DNA of 64,000 nt from Zea mays (lineage: Eukaryota; Streptophyta; Magnoliopsida; Poales; Poaceae): the NCBI RefSeq assembly GCF_902167145.1, contig NW_023367382.1, forward strand, positions 49,780 to 113,779, in the 5' to 3' direction. Shown here piece by piece: positions 41,054-52,271 of the stretch (position 1 is the first letter of the stretch; each line of letters opens with the position of its first letter). Position numbers and translations under genes: made by a program. A model generated the notes under the pieces. The model searched no databases and was not told the origin of the DNA. It saw nothing but the letters and a program-made list of their open reading frames with translations.

Positions 41054-42350
41054 GAAGGTGTATGAGCCTCTAGTCGATGATCAATGGCCACACAACCCCC
41101 ATTTTTTGTCGAAAATAGCCATGAACGACCATTTTCAATAATACCGAAGGCTAACACCTACGGATTTTTGACCAAGAAATGGTCTCCACCAGAAATCCAA
41201 GAATGTGATCTATGGCAAGGAAACATATGTGGGGTGAGGTGTATGAGCCTCTGGTCGACGATCAATGGCCACACAACCCCCATTTTTGTCAAAAATAGCC
41301 ATGATCGACCATTTTCAATAATATCGAAGGCTAACACCTACGGATTTTTGACCAAGAAATGGTCTCCACCAGAAATCCAAGAATGTGATCTATGGCAAGG
41401 AAACATATGTGGGGTGAGGTGTATGAGCCTCTGGTCGATGATCAATGGCCACACAACCCCCATTTTTGTCGGAAATAGCCATGAATGAAGGTGTATGAGC
41501 CTCTAATCGATGATCAATGGCCACACAACCCCCATTTTTGTCGAAAATAGCCATGAACAACCATTTTCAATAATACCGAAGGCTAACACCTACGGATTTT
41601 TGACCAAGAAATGGTCTCCACCAGAAATCCAAGAATGTGATCTATGGCAAGGAAACATATGTGGGGTGAGGTGTATGAGCCTCTGGTCGACGATCAATGG
41701 CCACACAACCCCCATTTTTGTCAAAAATAGCCATGAACGACCATTTTCAATAATATCGAAGGCTAACACCTACGGATTTTTGACCAAGAAATGGTCTCCA
41801 CCAGAAATCCAAGAATGTGATCTATGGCAAGGAAACATATGTGGGGTGAGGTGTATGAGCCTCTGGTCGATGATCAATGGCCACACAACCCCCATTTTTG
41901 TCGGAAATAGCCATGAATGAAGGTGTATGAGCCTCTAGTCGATGATCAATGGCCACACAACCCCCATTTTTGTCGAAAATAGCCATGAACGACCATTTTC
42001 AATAATACCGAAGGCTAACACCTACGGATTTTTGACCAAGAAATGGTCTCCACCAGAAATCCAAGAATGTGATCTATGGCAAGGAAACATATGTGGGGTG
42101 AGGTGTATGAGCCTCTGGTCGACGATCAATGGCCACACAACCCCCATTTTTGTCAAAAATAGCCATGAACGACCATTTTCAATAATATCGAAGGCTAACA
42201 CCTACGGATTTTTGACCAAGAAATGGTCTCCACCAGAAATCCAAGAATGTGATCTACGACAAGGAAACATATGTGGGGTGAGGTGTATGAGTGTCTGGTC
42301 GATGATCAATGGCCACACAACCCCCATTTTTGTCGAAAATAGCCATGAAC
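41054..42350 (+). repeat. 432-bp higher-order repeat in knob array (3 copies)
   Basis: The deletion junction GAATGAAGGTGTATGAGCC recurs with GAAGGTG at 41054, 41487 and 41919 (spacings 433 and 432). Each unit is two full 180-bp monomers plus a 72-bp remnant. A further copy of the junction lies at about 6474. Confidence 0.85.
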
Positions 42351-42945
42351 GACCATTTTCAATAATACCGAAGGCTAACACCTACAGATTTTTGACCAAG
42401 AAATGGTCTCCACCAGAAATCCAAGAATGTGATCTATGGCAAGGAAACATATGTGGGGTGAGGTGTATGAGCGTCTAGTCGATGATCAATGGCCACACAA
42501 CCCCCATTTTTGTCGAAAATAGCCATGAACGACCATTTTCAATAATACCGAAGGCTAACACCTACGGATTTTTGACCAAGAAATGGTCTCCACCAGAAAT
42601 CCAAGAATGTGATCTATGGCAAGGAAACTTATGTGGGTGAGGTGTATGAGCCTCTGGTCGATGATCAATGGCCACACAACCCCCATTTTTGTCGAAAATA
42701 GCCATGAACGACCATTTTCAATAATATCGAAGGCTAACACCTACGAATTTTTGACCAAGAAATGGTCTCCACCAGAAATCCAAGAATGTGATCTATGGCA
42801 AGGAAACATATGTGGGGTGAGGTATATGAGCCTCTGGTCGATGATCAATGGCCACACAACCCCCATTTTTGTCGAAAATAGCCATGAACGACCATTTTCA
42901 ATAATACCGAAGGCTAACACCTATGGATCTTTGACCAAGAAATGG

Positions 42946-44071
42946 GGGTTGTGTGGCCATTGATCATCGACCAAAGGCTCATACACCTCACCCCACATAT
43001 GTTTCCTTGCCATAGATCACATTCTTGGATTTCTGGTGGAGACCATTTCTTGGTCAAAAATCCGTAAGTGTTAGCCTTCGGTATTATTGAAAATGGTCGT
43101 TCATGGCTATTTTCGACAAAAATGGGGGTTGTGTGGCCATTGATCATCGACCAGACGCTCATACACCTCACCCCACATATGTTTCCTTGCCATAGATCAC
43201 ATTCTTGGATTTCTGGTGGAGACCATTTCTTGGTCAAAAATCCGAACGTGTTAGCCTTCGGTATTTTTGAACATGGTCATTGATGGCTATTTTCGACAAA
43301 AATGGGGGTTGTGTGGCCATTGATCATCGACCAGAGGATCGTACACCTCACTCCACATATGTTTCCTTGCCATAGATCACATTCTTGGATTTCTGGTGGA
43401 GACCATTTCTTGGTCAAAAATCCGTAGGTCTTTGCCTCTAGTATTATTGAAAATGGTCGTTCATGGCTATTTTCGACAAAAATGGGGGTTGTGTGGCCAT
43501 TGATCATCGACTAGACGCTCATACACCTCACCCCACATATGTTTCCTTGCCATAGATCACATTCTTGGATTTCTGGTGGAGACCATTTCTTGGTCTAAAA
43601 TCCGTAGGTGTTAGCCTCTAGTATTATTGAAAATGGTCGCTCATGGCTATTTTCATAAAAAATGGGGGTTGTGTGGCCATTGATCGTCGACCAGAGGCTC
43701 ATACACCTCACCCCACATATGTTTCCTTGCCATAGATCACATTCTTGGATTTCTTGTGGAGACCATTTCTTGGTCAAAAATCCGTAGGTGTTAGCCTTCG
43801 ATATTATTGAAAATGGTCGTTCATGGCTATTTTCGACAAAAATGGGGGTTGTGTGGCCATTGATCATCGACCAGAGGCTCATACACCTCACCCCACATAT
43901 GTTTCCTTGCCATAGATCACATTCTTGGATTTCTGGTGGAGACCATTTCTTGGTCAAAAATCCGTAGGTGTTAGCCTTCGGTATTATTGAAAATGGTCGT
44001 TCATGGCTATTTTCAACAAAAATGGGGGTTGTGTGGCCATTGATCATCGACCAGAGGCTCATACACCTCAC
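42946..44071 (-). repeat. Knob 180-bp satellite array, reverse
   Basis: The same monomer on the minus strand (ATGGGGGTTGTGTGGCC reads on the plus strand). The block near 43200-43480 is the reverse complement of a distinctive variant at 39060-39250. The array is interrupted by the Opie-like element at 44072 and continues in the same orientation at 53594. Confidence 0.95.
44067..44071. repeat. TSD CTCAC (left)
   Basis: Matches CTCAC at 53594-53598; the flanks rejoin to a normal reverse-strand monomer. Confidence 0.92.
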
Positions 44072-45393
44072 TGAAAGGGAATTAGGCTTTCACCTAGTTC
44101 CTAAATAATTTTGGTGGTTGAATTGCCCAACACAAATCTTTGGACTAACTAGTTTGCCCAAGTGTATAGATTATACAGGTGAAAAAGGTTCACACTCAGC
44201 CAATAAAAAGACCAAGTTTTGGATTCAATAAAGGAGCAAAGGGGCAACCGAGGGCACCCCTGGTCTGGCGCACCGGACTGTCCGGTGTGCCACCGGACAG
44301 TAAACAGTACCTGTCCGGTGCACCAGGGGACTCAGACTCCAACTCTTCACTCTCGGGAATTCTCGGAAGCCGGCGCGCTATAATTCACCGGACTGTCCGG
44401 TGTGCACCGGACATGTCCGGTGCTCCAAGGAAGCTCGGCCTCCTGAACTCGCCAGCCTCGGGTTCGCGCGGCAGCCGCTCCGCTATAATTCACCGGACTG
44501 TCCGGTGTGCACCGGACTGTCCGGTGTGCCAGCGGAGCAACGGCTCCCTGCGGCGCCAACGGCTCCCTGTGGAGCATTTAATGCGCGCACAGCGCGCGCA
44601 GAAGTCAGAATCGCCCATGCCGGTGCACCGGACATCAAACAGTGCATGTCCGGTGTGCACCGGACACCCAGGCGGGCCCACAAGTCAGAAGCTCCAACGG
44701 TCAGAATCCAACGGCAGTGATGACGTGGCAGGGGCACCGGACTGTCCGGTGTGCACCGGACTGTCCGGTGCGCCATCGAGCAGAAGCCTCCAGCCAACGG
44801 TCATGTTTGGTGGTTGGGGCTATAAATACCCCAACCACCCCACCATTCATTGCATCCAAGTTTTCCACTTCTCAACTACTACAAGAGCTCTAGCATTCAA
44901 TTCTAGACACATTCAAAGAGATCAAATCCTCTCCAATTCCACACAAAACCCTAGTGACTAGTGAGAGTGATTTGCCGTGTTCATTTGAGCTCTTGCGCTT
45001 GGATTGCTTCTTTTCTTTCTCACTTGTTCTTGAGATCACAACTCCATTGTAATCAAGGCAAGAGGCACCAATTGTGTGGTGGCCCTTGCGGGGAAGTTTT
45101 GTTCCCGGATTTGATTTGAGAAGAGAAGCTCACTCGGTCCGAGGGACCGTTTGAGAGAGGGAAGGGTTGAAAGAGACCCGGCCTTTGTGGCCTCCTCAAC
45201 GGGGAGTAGGTTTGCAAGAACCGAACCTCGGTAAAACAAATCTCCGTGTCTCACTTGCTTATTCGCTTGGGATTTGTTTTGCGCCCTCTCTCGCGGACTC
45301 GTTTATATTTCTAACGCTAACCCGGCTTGTAGTTGTGTTTATATTTGTAAATTTCAGTTTCGCCCTATTCACCCCCCCTCTAGGCGACTATCA
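44072..45393 (+). repeat. 5' LTR of copy C (1322 bp)
   Basis: Starts TGAAAGGGAATTAGGC and ends GCGACTATCA. Palindromes CACCGGACTGTCCGGTG (first at 44271-44287) and CACCGGACATGTCCGGTG occur at least six times before the TATA box at 44821-44828. Confidence 0.93.
44821..44828 (+). promoter_or_regulatory. TATA box in copy C 5' LTR
   Basis: TATAAATA after GGTTGGGGC, the likely core promoter of copy C. Confidence 0.6.
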
Positions 45394-45395
45394 AT

Positions 45396-45407
45396 TGGTA
45401 TCAGAGC
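45396..45407 (+). other. Primer-binding site, copy C
   Basis: TGGTATCAGAGC, a perfect 12-base complement of the initiator tRNA-Met 3' end. Confidence 0.85.
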
Positions 45408-45441
45408 ACGGTGCTTCATTAGAGCCTAACCGCTCGAAGTG

Positions 45442-48129
45442 ATGTCGGGAGATCACGCCAAGAAGGAGATGGAGACCGGCGAAAAGCCCACTACGAGCCA
45501 CGGGAGCACTTCATCGGAAGAGTCCCGCACCAAAAGGAGGGAGAAGAAAAAGAGCTCCTCCAACAAAGGGAAGGAGAAGAAATCTTCTTCTCACCACAAA
45601 GAGAAGAAGGAAAAATCTTCTTCCCACAAGCCGCATCGGAAAGGCGACAAGCACAAGAGGATGAGGAAGGTGGTCTACTACGAGACCGACACTTCATCAA
45701 CATCGACCTCCGACTCCGATGCGCCCTCTGTCACTTCTAAGCGCCAAGAGCGCAAGAAGTATAGTAAGATCCCCCTATGTTACCCTCGCATTTCCAAACA
45801 TACACCTTTACTTTCCGTCCCATTAGGCAAACCACCAACATTTGATGGTGAAGATTACGCTAGGTGGAGCGATTTAATGCGATTTCATCTAACCTCGCTC
45901 CACAAAAGCATATGGGATGTTGTTGAGTTTGGCGCGCAGGTACCATCCGTAGGGGATGAGGACTATGATGAGGATGAAGTGGCCCAAATCGAGCACTTCA
46001 ACTCTCAAGCAACAACAATACTCCTCGCCTCTCTAAGTAGAGAGGAGTATAACAAAGTACAAGGGTTAAAGAGCGCCAAGGAGATTTGGGATGTACTCAA
46101 AACCGCGCACAAGGGAGACGAGCTCACCAAGATCACCAAGCGGGAAACGATCGAGGGGGAGCTCGGTCGGTTCCGGCTTCACAAAGGAGAGGAGCCACAA
46201 CACATGTACAACCGGCTCAAGACTTTGGTGAACCAAGTGCGCAACCTCGGGAGCAAGAAGTGGGACGATCACGAAGTGGTAAATGTTATTTTAAGATCTC
46301 TCATTTTTCTTAATCCCACTCAAGTTCAATTGATTCGTGGTAATCCTAGATATACTAAAATGACCCCCGAGGAAGTTATCGGGCATTTTGTAAGTTTTGA
46401 GTGCATGATAGAAGGCTCGAGGAAAATCAACGAGCTTGGCGACTCATCCGAAGCCCAACCCGTTGCATTCAAGGCAACGGAGGAGAAGAAGGAGGAGGCT
46501 ACACCAAGTCGACAACCAATCGACGCCTCCAAGCTCGACAATGAGGAAATGGCGCTCGTCATCAAGAGCTTCCACCAAATCCTCAAACAAAGGAGGGGGA
46601 AAGACTACAAGTCCCGCTCCAAGAAGGTTTGCTACAAGTGTGGTAAGCCCGGTCATTTTATTGCTAAATGTCCTATATCTAGTGACAGTGACCGAGGTGA
46701 CGACAAGAAGGGGAGACGAAAGGAAAAGAAGAGGTATTACAAGAAGAAGGGCGGCGATGCCCATGTTTGTCGCGAGTGGGACTCCGACGAGAGCTCAAGC
46801 GACTCCTCCGACGACGAGGACGCCGCCAACATCGCCGTCACCAAGGGACTCCTCTTCCCCAACGTCGGCCACAAGTGCCTCATGGCAAAGGACGGCAAAA
46901 AGAAGGTTAAATCTAAATCCTCCACTAAATATGAATCCTCTAGTGATGACAATACTAGTGATGAGGAAGATAATTTGCGTTCCCTTTTTGCCAACCTTAA
47001 CATAGCTCAAAAAGAAAAATTGAATGAATTGGTTAGTGCTATTCATGAAAAGGACGACCTTTTGGATTCCCAAGAGGATTGTCTAATTAAAGAAAACAAA
47101 AAACATGTTAAGGTTAAAAAGGCTTATGCTCTAGAAGTAGAAAAATGTGAAAAATTATCTAGTGAGCTAAGCACTTGCCGTGAAATAATTGACAACCTTA
47201 GGAATGAAAATGCTATTTTAAATGCTAAGGTTGATTCTCATGTTTGTAATGTTTCAATTCCCAATCTTAGAGATGATAATGTTGACTTGCTTGCTAAGAT
47301 TGATGAATTGAATGTATCTCTTGCTAGCCTTAGATTAGAGAATGAAGATTTAATTGCTAAGGCTAAAGATTTTGATGTTTGCAAGGTTACAATTTCCGAT
47401 CTTAGGGATAAAAATGATATTCTTCATGCTAAGATTGTTGAGCTTAATTCTTGCAAACCCTCTACATCTATTGTTGAGCATGTATCTATTTGTACTAGAT
47501 GTAGAGATGTTGATATTCATGCTATTCATGATCACATGATTTTAATTAAGCAACAAAATGATCATATAGCTAAACTAGATGCTAAAATTGCCGAGCACAA
47601 CTTAGAAAATGAGAAATTTAAATTTGCTCGTAGCATGCTTTATAATGGGAGACGCCCTGGCATCAAGGATGGCATTGGCTTCCAAAGGGGAGACAATGTC
47701 AAACTTAATGCCCCTCCTAAGAACTTGTCTAACTTTGTTAAGGGCAAAGCTCCCATGCCTCAGGATAACGAGGGTTACATTTTATACCCTGCCGGCTATC
47801 CTGAGAGCAAAATTAGGAAGATTCATTCTAGGAAGTCTCACTCTGGCCCTAATCATGCTTTTATGTATAAGGGTGAGACATCTAGTTCTAGGCAACCAAC
47901 CCATGCTAAGTTGCCTAAGAAGAAAATTCCTAATGCATCAAACGATCATGCCATTTCATTTAAAACTTTTGATGCATCTTATGTGCTTACTAGCAAATCC
48001 GGCAAGGTAGTTGCCAAGTTTGTTGGGGGCAAACACAAGGGCTCCAAGACTTGTGTTTGGGTACCCAAAGTTCTTGTTTCTAATGCCAAAGGACCCAAAA
48101 CCGTTTGGGTACCTAAAGTCAAGAACTAA
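45442..48129 (+). CDS. gag: Sirevirus Gag, copy C (895 aa)
   Basis: The ATG at 45442 gives the same MSGDHAKK start as A and B. The gag core, CCHC knuckle CYKCGKPGHFIAKC, acidic Ser/Asp stretch, coiled-coil extension and WVPKV tail are all present and uninterrupted. It differs from A and B by a few percent, with small indels: three residues missing after INELGD and two residues gained near NAKVDSH. Gag should form the particle. Its divergence from A and B is much smaller than that of the U3 regions that would drive it. Confidence 0.92.
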   Translation: MSGDHAKKEMETGEKPTTSHGSTSSEESRTKRREKKKSSSNKGKEKKSSSHHKEKKEKSSSHKPHRKGDKHKRMRKVVYYETDTSSTSTSDSDAPSVTSKRQERKKYSKIPLCYPRISKHTPLLSVPLGKPPTFDGEDYARWSDLMRFHLTSLHKSIWDVVEFGAQVPSVGDEDYDEDEVAQIEHFNSQATTILLASLSREEYNKVQGLKSAKEIWDVLKTAHKGDELTKITKRETIEGELGRFRLHKGEEPQHMYNRLKTLVNQVRNLGSKKWDDHEVVNVILRSLIFLNPTQVQLIRGNPRYTKMTPEEVIGHFVSFECMIEGSRKINELGDSSEAQPVAFKATEEKKEEATPSRQPIDASKLDNEEMALVIKSFHQILKQRRGKDYKSRSKKVCYKCGKPGHFIAKCPISSDSDRGDDKKGRRKEKKRYYKKKGGDAHVCREWDSDESSSDSSDDEDAANIAVTKGLLFPNVGHKCLMAKDGKKKVKSKSSTKYESSSDDNTSDEEDNLRSLFANLNIAQKEKLNELVSAIHEKDDLLDSQEDCLIKENKKHVKVKKAYALEVEKCEKLSSELSTCREIIDNLRNENAILNAKVDSHVCNVSIPNLRDDNVDLLAKIDELNVSLASLRLENEDLIAKAKDFDVCKVTISDLRDKNDILHAKIVELNSCKPSTSIVEHVSICTRCRDVDIHAIHDHMILIKQQNDHIAKLDAKIAEHNLENEKFKFARSMLYNGRRPGIKDGIGFQRGDNVKLNAPPKNLSNFVKGKAPMPQDNEGYILYPAGYPESKIRKIHSRKSHSGPNHAFMYKGETSSSRQPTHAKLPKKKIPNASNDHAISFKTFDASYVLTSKSGKVVAKFVGGKHKGSKTCVWVPKVLVSNAKGPKTVWVPKVKN

Positions 48130-48142
48130 AATTGTTTTGTAG

Positions 48143-51100
48143 GTTTATGCATCCGGGGGCTCAAGTTGGATACTCGACAGCGGGTGCACAAACCACATGA
48201 CCGGGGAGAAAAGGATGTTCTCCTCATATGAGAAAAACCAAGATCCCCAACGAGCTATCACATTCGGGGATGGAAATCAAGGTTTGGTCAAAGGACTTGG
48301 TAAAATTGCTATATCTCCTGACCATTCTATTTCCAATGTTTTTCTTGTTGATTCTTTAGATTACAACTTGCTTTCTGTTTCCTAATTATGTCAAATGGGC
48401 TACAACTGTCTTTTTACTGATGTAGGTGTCACTGTCTTTAGAAGAAGTGATGATTCAATAGCATTTAAGGGTGTGTTAGAGGGTCAGCTATACTTAGTAG
48501 ATTTTGATAGAGCTGAACTTGACACATGCTTAATTGCTAAGACTAACATGGGTTGGCTCTGGCACCGCCGACTAGCCCATGTTGGGATGAAGAATCTTCA
48601 TAAGCTTCTAAAGGGAGAGCACATTTTAGGATTAACAAATGTTCATTTTGAGAAAGACAGGATTTGTAGCGCATGCCAGGCAGGGAAGCAAGTTGGAGTC
48701 AATCATCCACACAAGAACATCATGACGACCGACAGGCCGCTTGAGCTACTCCACATGGATCTATTCGGCCCGATTGCTTACATAAGCATCGGCGGGAGTA
48801 AGTATTGTCTTGTTATTGTGGATGATTATTCTCGCTTCACTTGGGTGTTCTTTTTACAGGAAAAATCTCAAACCCAAGAGACCTTAAAGGGATTCTTGAG
48901 ACGGGCTCAAAATGAGTTCGGCTTAAGGATCAAGAGGATAAGAAGCGACAACGGGACGGAGTTCAAGAACTCACAAATTGAAGGCTTCCTTGAGGAGGAG
49001 GGCATCAAGCATGAGTTCTCCTCTCCCTACACGCCACAACAAAATGGTGTAGTGGAGAGAAAGAATCGAACTCTATTGGACATGGCAAGAACCATGCTTG
49101 ATGAGTACAAGACACCGGACCGGTTTTGGGCCGAAGCGGTCAACACCGCCTGCTACGCCATCAACCGGTTATATCTTCACCGAATCCTCAAGAAGACATC
49201 ATATGAACTCCTAACCGGTAAAAAGCCCAACATTTCATACTTTAGAGTTTTTGGTAGCAAATGCTTTATTCTTGTTAAAAGAGGTAGAAAATCTAAATTT
49301 GCACCTAAAACTGCAGAAGGCTTTTTACTAGGATATGACTCAAACACAAGGGCATATAGAGTCTTTAACAAGTCCACTGGACTAGTTGAAGTCTCATGTG
49401 ACGTTGTGTTTGATGAAACTAACGGCTCTCAAGTAGAGCAAGTTGATCTTGATGAGATAGGTGAAGAACAGGCTCCATGCATAGCGCTAAGGAACATGAC
49501 CATTGGGGATGTGTGTCCTAAGGAACCCGAAGAGCCTCCACATGCACAAGACCAACCGTCCTCCTCCACGCAAGCATCTCCACCAACTCAAAATGAGGAT
49601 GAGGCTCAAGTTGATGAAGGACAAAATCAAGAAGATGAGCCACCTCAAGATAATGGCAATGATCAAGGGGGAGATGCAAATGATCAAGACAAGGAGGATG
49701 AAGAGCAAAGGCCGCCACACCCAAGAGTCCACCAAGCAATCCAACGAGATCACCCCGTCGACACCATCCTCGGCGATATTCATAAGGGGGTAACCACTAG
49801 ATCTCGTGTTGCTCATTTTTGTGAACATTACTCTTTTGTTTCCTCTATTGAGCCACACAGGGTAGAGGAGGCACTTCAAGATTCGGATTGGGTGGTGGCG
49901 ATGCAAGAGGAGCTCAACAACTTCACTAGGAATGAGGTATGGCATTTAGTTCCACGTCCTAACCAAAATGTTGTAGGAACCAAATGGGTCTTCCGCAACA
50001 AGCAAGATGAGCATGGTGTGGTGACAAGGAACAAAGCTCGACTTGTGGCCAAAGGATACTCCCAAGTCGAAGGTTTGGATTTCGGTGAAACCTATGCACC
50101 CGTAGCTAGGCTTGAGTCAATTCGCATATTATTAGCCTATGCTACTTACCATGGCTTTAAGCTTTATCAAATGGACGTGAAAAGTGCCTTCCTCAATGGA
50201 CCGATCAAGGAAGAGGTCTATGTTGAGCAACCTCCCGGCTTTGAAGACAGTGAGTATCCTAACCATGTTTATAGGCTCTCTAAGGCGCTTTATGGGCTCA
50301 AGCAAGCCCCAAGAGCATGGTATGAATGCCTAAGAGATTTCCTTATTGCTAATGGCTTCAAAGTCGGCAAGGCCGATCCTACGCTCTTTACTAAAACTCT
50401 TGAAAATGACTTGTTTGTATGCCAAATTTATGTTGATGATATTATATTTGGGTCTACTAACGAGTCTACATGTGAAGAGTTTAGTAGGATCATGACACAG
50501 AAATTCGAGATGTCGATGATGGGGGAGTTGAAGTATTTTTTAGGATTCCAAGTCAAGCAACTCCAAGAGGGCACCTTCATTAGCCAAACGAAGTACACTC
50601 AAGACATTCTTGCTAAGTTTGGGATGAAGGATGCCAAACCCATCAAGACACCCATAGGAACTAATGGGCATCTCGACCTCGACACGGGAGGTAAGTCCGT
50701 GGATCAAAAGGTATACCGGTCGATGATTGGTTCATTGCTTTATTTATGTGCATCTCGACCGGACATTATGCTTTCCGTTTGCATGTGTGCAAGATTCCAA
50801 TCCGACCCTAAGGAATCCCACCTTACGGCCGTAAAACGAATCTTGAGATATTTGGCTTATACACCTAAGTTTGGGCTTTGGTACCCTCGGGGATCCACGT
50901 TTGATTTGATTGGTTATTCGGATGCCGATTGGGCGGGGTGCAAAATCAATAGGAAGAGCACATCGGGGACTTGCCAGTTCTTGGGAAGATCCTTGGTGTC
51001 TTGGGCTTCAAAGAAGCAAAATTCGGTCGCTCTTTCCACCGCCGAAGCCGAGTACATTGCCGCAGGACATTGTTGCGCGCAATTGCTTTGGATGAGGCAA

Positions 51101-51385
51101 ACCCTGCGGGACTACGGTTACAAATTAACCAAAGTCCCTTTGCTATGTGATAATGAGAGTGCAATTAAAATGGCCGACAATCCCGTCGAGCATAGCCGCA
51201 CTAAGCACATAGCCATTCGGTATCATTTTCTTAGGGATCACCAACAAAAGGGGGATATCGAGATTTCTTACATTAATACTAAAGATCAATTAGCCGATAT
51301 CTTTACCAAGCCACTTGATGAACAATCTTTTACCAGACTTAGGCATGAGCTCAATATTCTTGATTCTAGAAATTTCTTTTGCTAA
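48143..51385 (+). pseudogene. pol: Sirevirus Pol, copy C (internal stop)
   Basis: Opens after TAG at 48140-48142, in the +1 frame relative to Gag. A TAA at 48383-48385 replaces a Gln codon (CAA) seen in A and B, a C-to-T change typical of methylated-C decay, just after the protease region. The frame is then open to 51385 with integrase ([25 protein letters not shown]), reverse transcriptase (YVDD) and RNase H all recognisable. Readthrough aside, integrase and reverse transcriptase would not be made. Confidence 0.92.
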
Positions 51386-52271
51386 GCTTGCACACATAGC
51401 TCATTTGAATACCTTTGATCATATCTCTTTTATATGCTATGACTAATGTGTTTTCAAGTCTATTTCAAACCAAGTCATAGGTATATTGAAAGGGAATTGG
51501 AGTCTTCGGCGAAGAAAAAGGCTTCCACTCCGTAACTCATACTTCGCCATCACTCCGAGCAACTCTCTCTTCTTTGGGGGAGAAATGAGCATCAAGGAAA
51601 AGGACTTCATCCTTGGGGGAGAGAGTAAAAGCTCAAACGCAAAAGGACCGGATTTCGTCTTTGGTATAATCTTAACTCATTCATTTATGACCAAAGAGGA
51701 GGAACTTACTTCAAGGGCTCTAATGATTCCGTTTTTGGCGATTCATGCCAAAAAGGGGGAGAAATGAGCCCAAAGCAAAAGGACCGCACCACCACCACCA
51801 AATTCAAAAACTTAGTGCTTTCCAAAAGTCTTTACCATTTGGTATCCTATTGTGTTCAAAAGGGGGAGAAAGTAGTATTTCAAAAATGGTATATCAAAAC
51901 CCTCTTGAACACTAAGAGGTGGATCTCTTTTAGGGGGAGTTTTGTTTAGTCAAAGGAAAAGCATTTGAAATAGGGGGAGACAATTTCAAATCTTGAAAAT
52001 GCTTTGCAAACTCTTATTCATTTACCTTTGACTATTTGCAAAAGATCTTTGAAATGGATTTACAAAAAGAATTTGCAAAAACAAAACATGTGGTGCAAAC
52101 ATGGTCCAAAATGTTATATAAGAAAGAAACATTCCTTGCATATCTTGTAAGTAGTTATATTGGCTTAATTCCAAGTAACCTTTTCACTTACATTATGCAA
52201 ACTAGTTCAATTATGCACTTCTCTATTTGCTTTGGTTTGTGTTGGCATCAATCACCAAAAAAGGGGGAGAT
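51386..52271 (+). other. Copy C 3' non-coding region with multiple polypurine tracts
   Basis: About 890 bases with seven GGGGGAG(A/T) tracts (about 51577, 51615, 51754, 51859, 51933, 51973 and 52263). The last, AAAAAAGGGGGAGA at 52257-52270, abuts the 3' LTR. Confidence 0.75.

Larger units (their letters stand above)
37596..42945 (+). repeat. Knob 180-bp satellite array, forward
   Basis: About 30 monomers in the same orientation as 6402-8555. It contains variant monomers with about 22-bp internal duplications (near 38080, 39535 and 40490), a truncated join at about 40092, a variant with GGAGTGAGG and GATCCTC (39100-39125), and a three-copy higher-order repeat near 41054-42350. The array ends where orientation flips at AAATGG (42940-42945). 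Confidence 0.95.

Noticed and set aside
41054..42350. CRISPR-like regular repeat arrays (432-bp units, 79-bp units)
   Set aside because: No short repeat-spacer pattern, no cas genes, and a plant satellite context.
44179..44961. 260-codon frame in the copy C LTR (repeated at 52379-53161) and 175-codon minus frames in the Ji-like LTRs
   Set aside because: They lie across LTR palindromes and promoter; the predicted proteins only translate the repeats.
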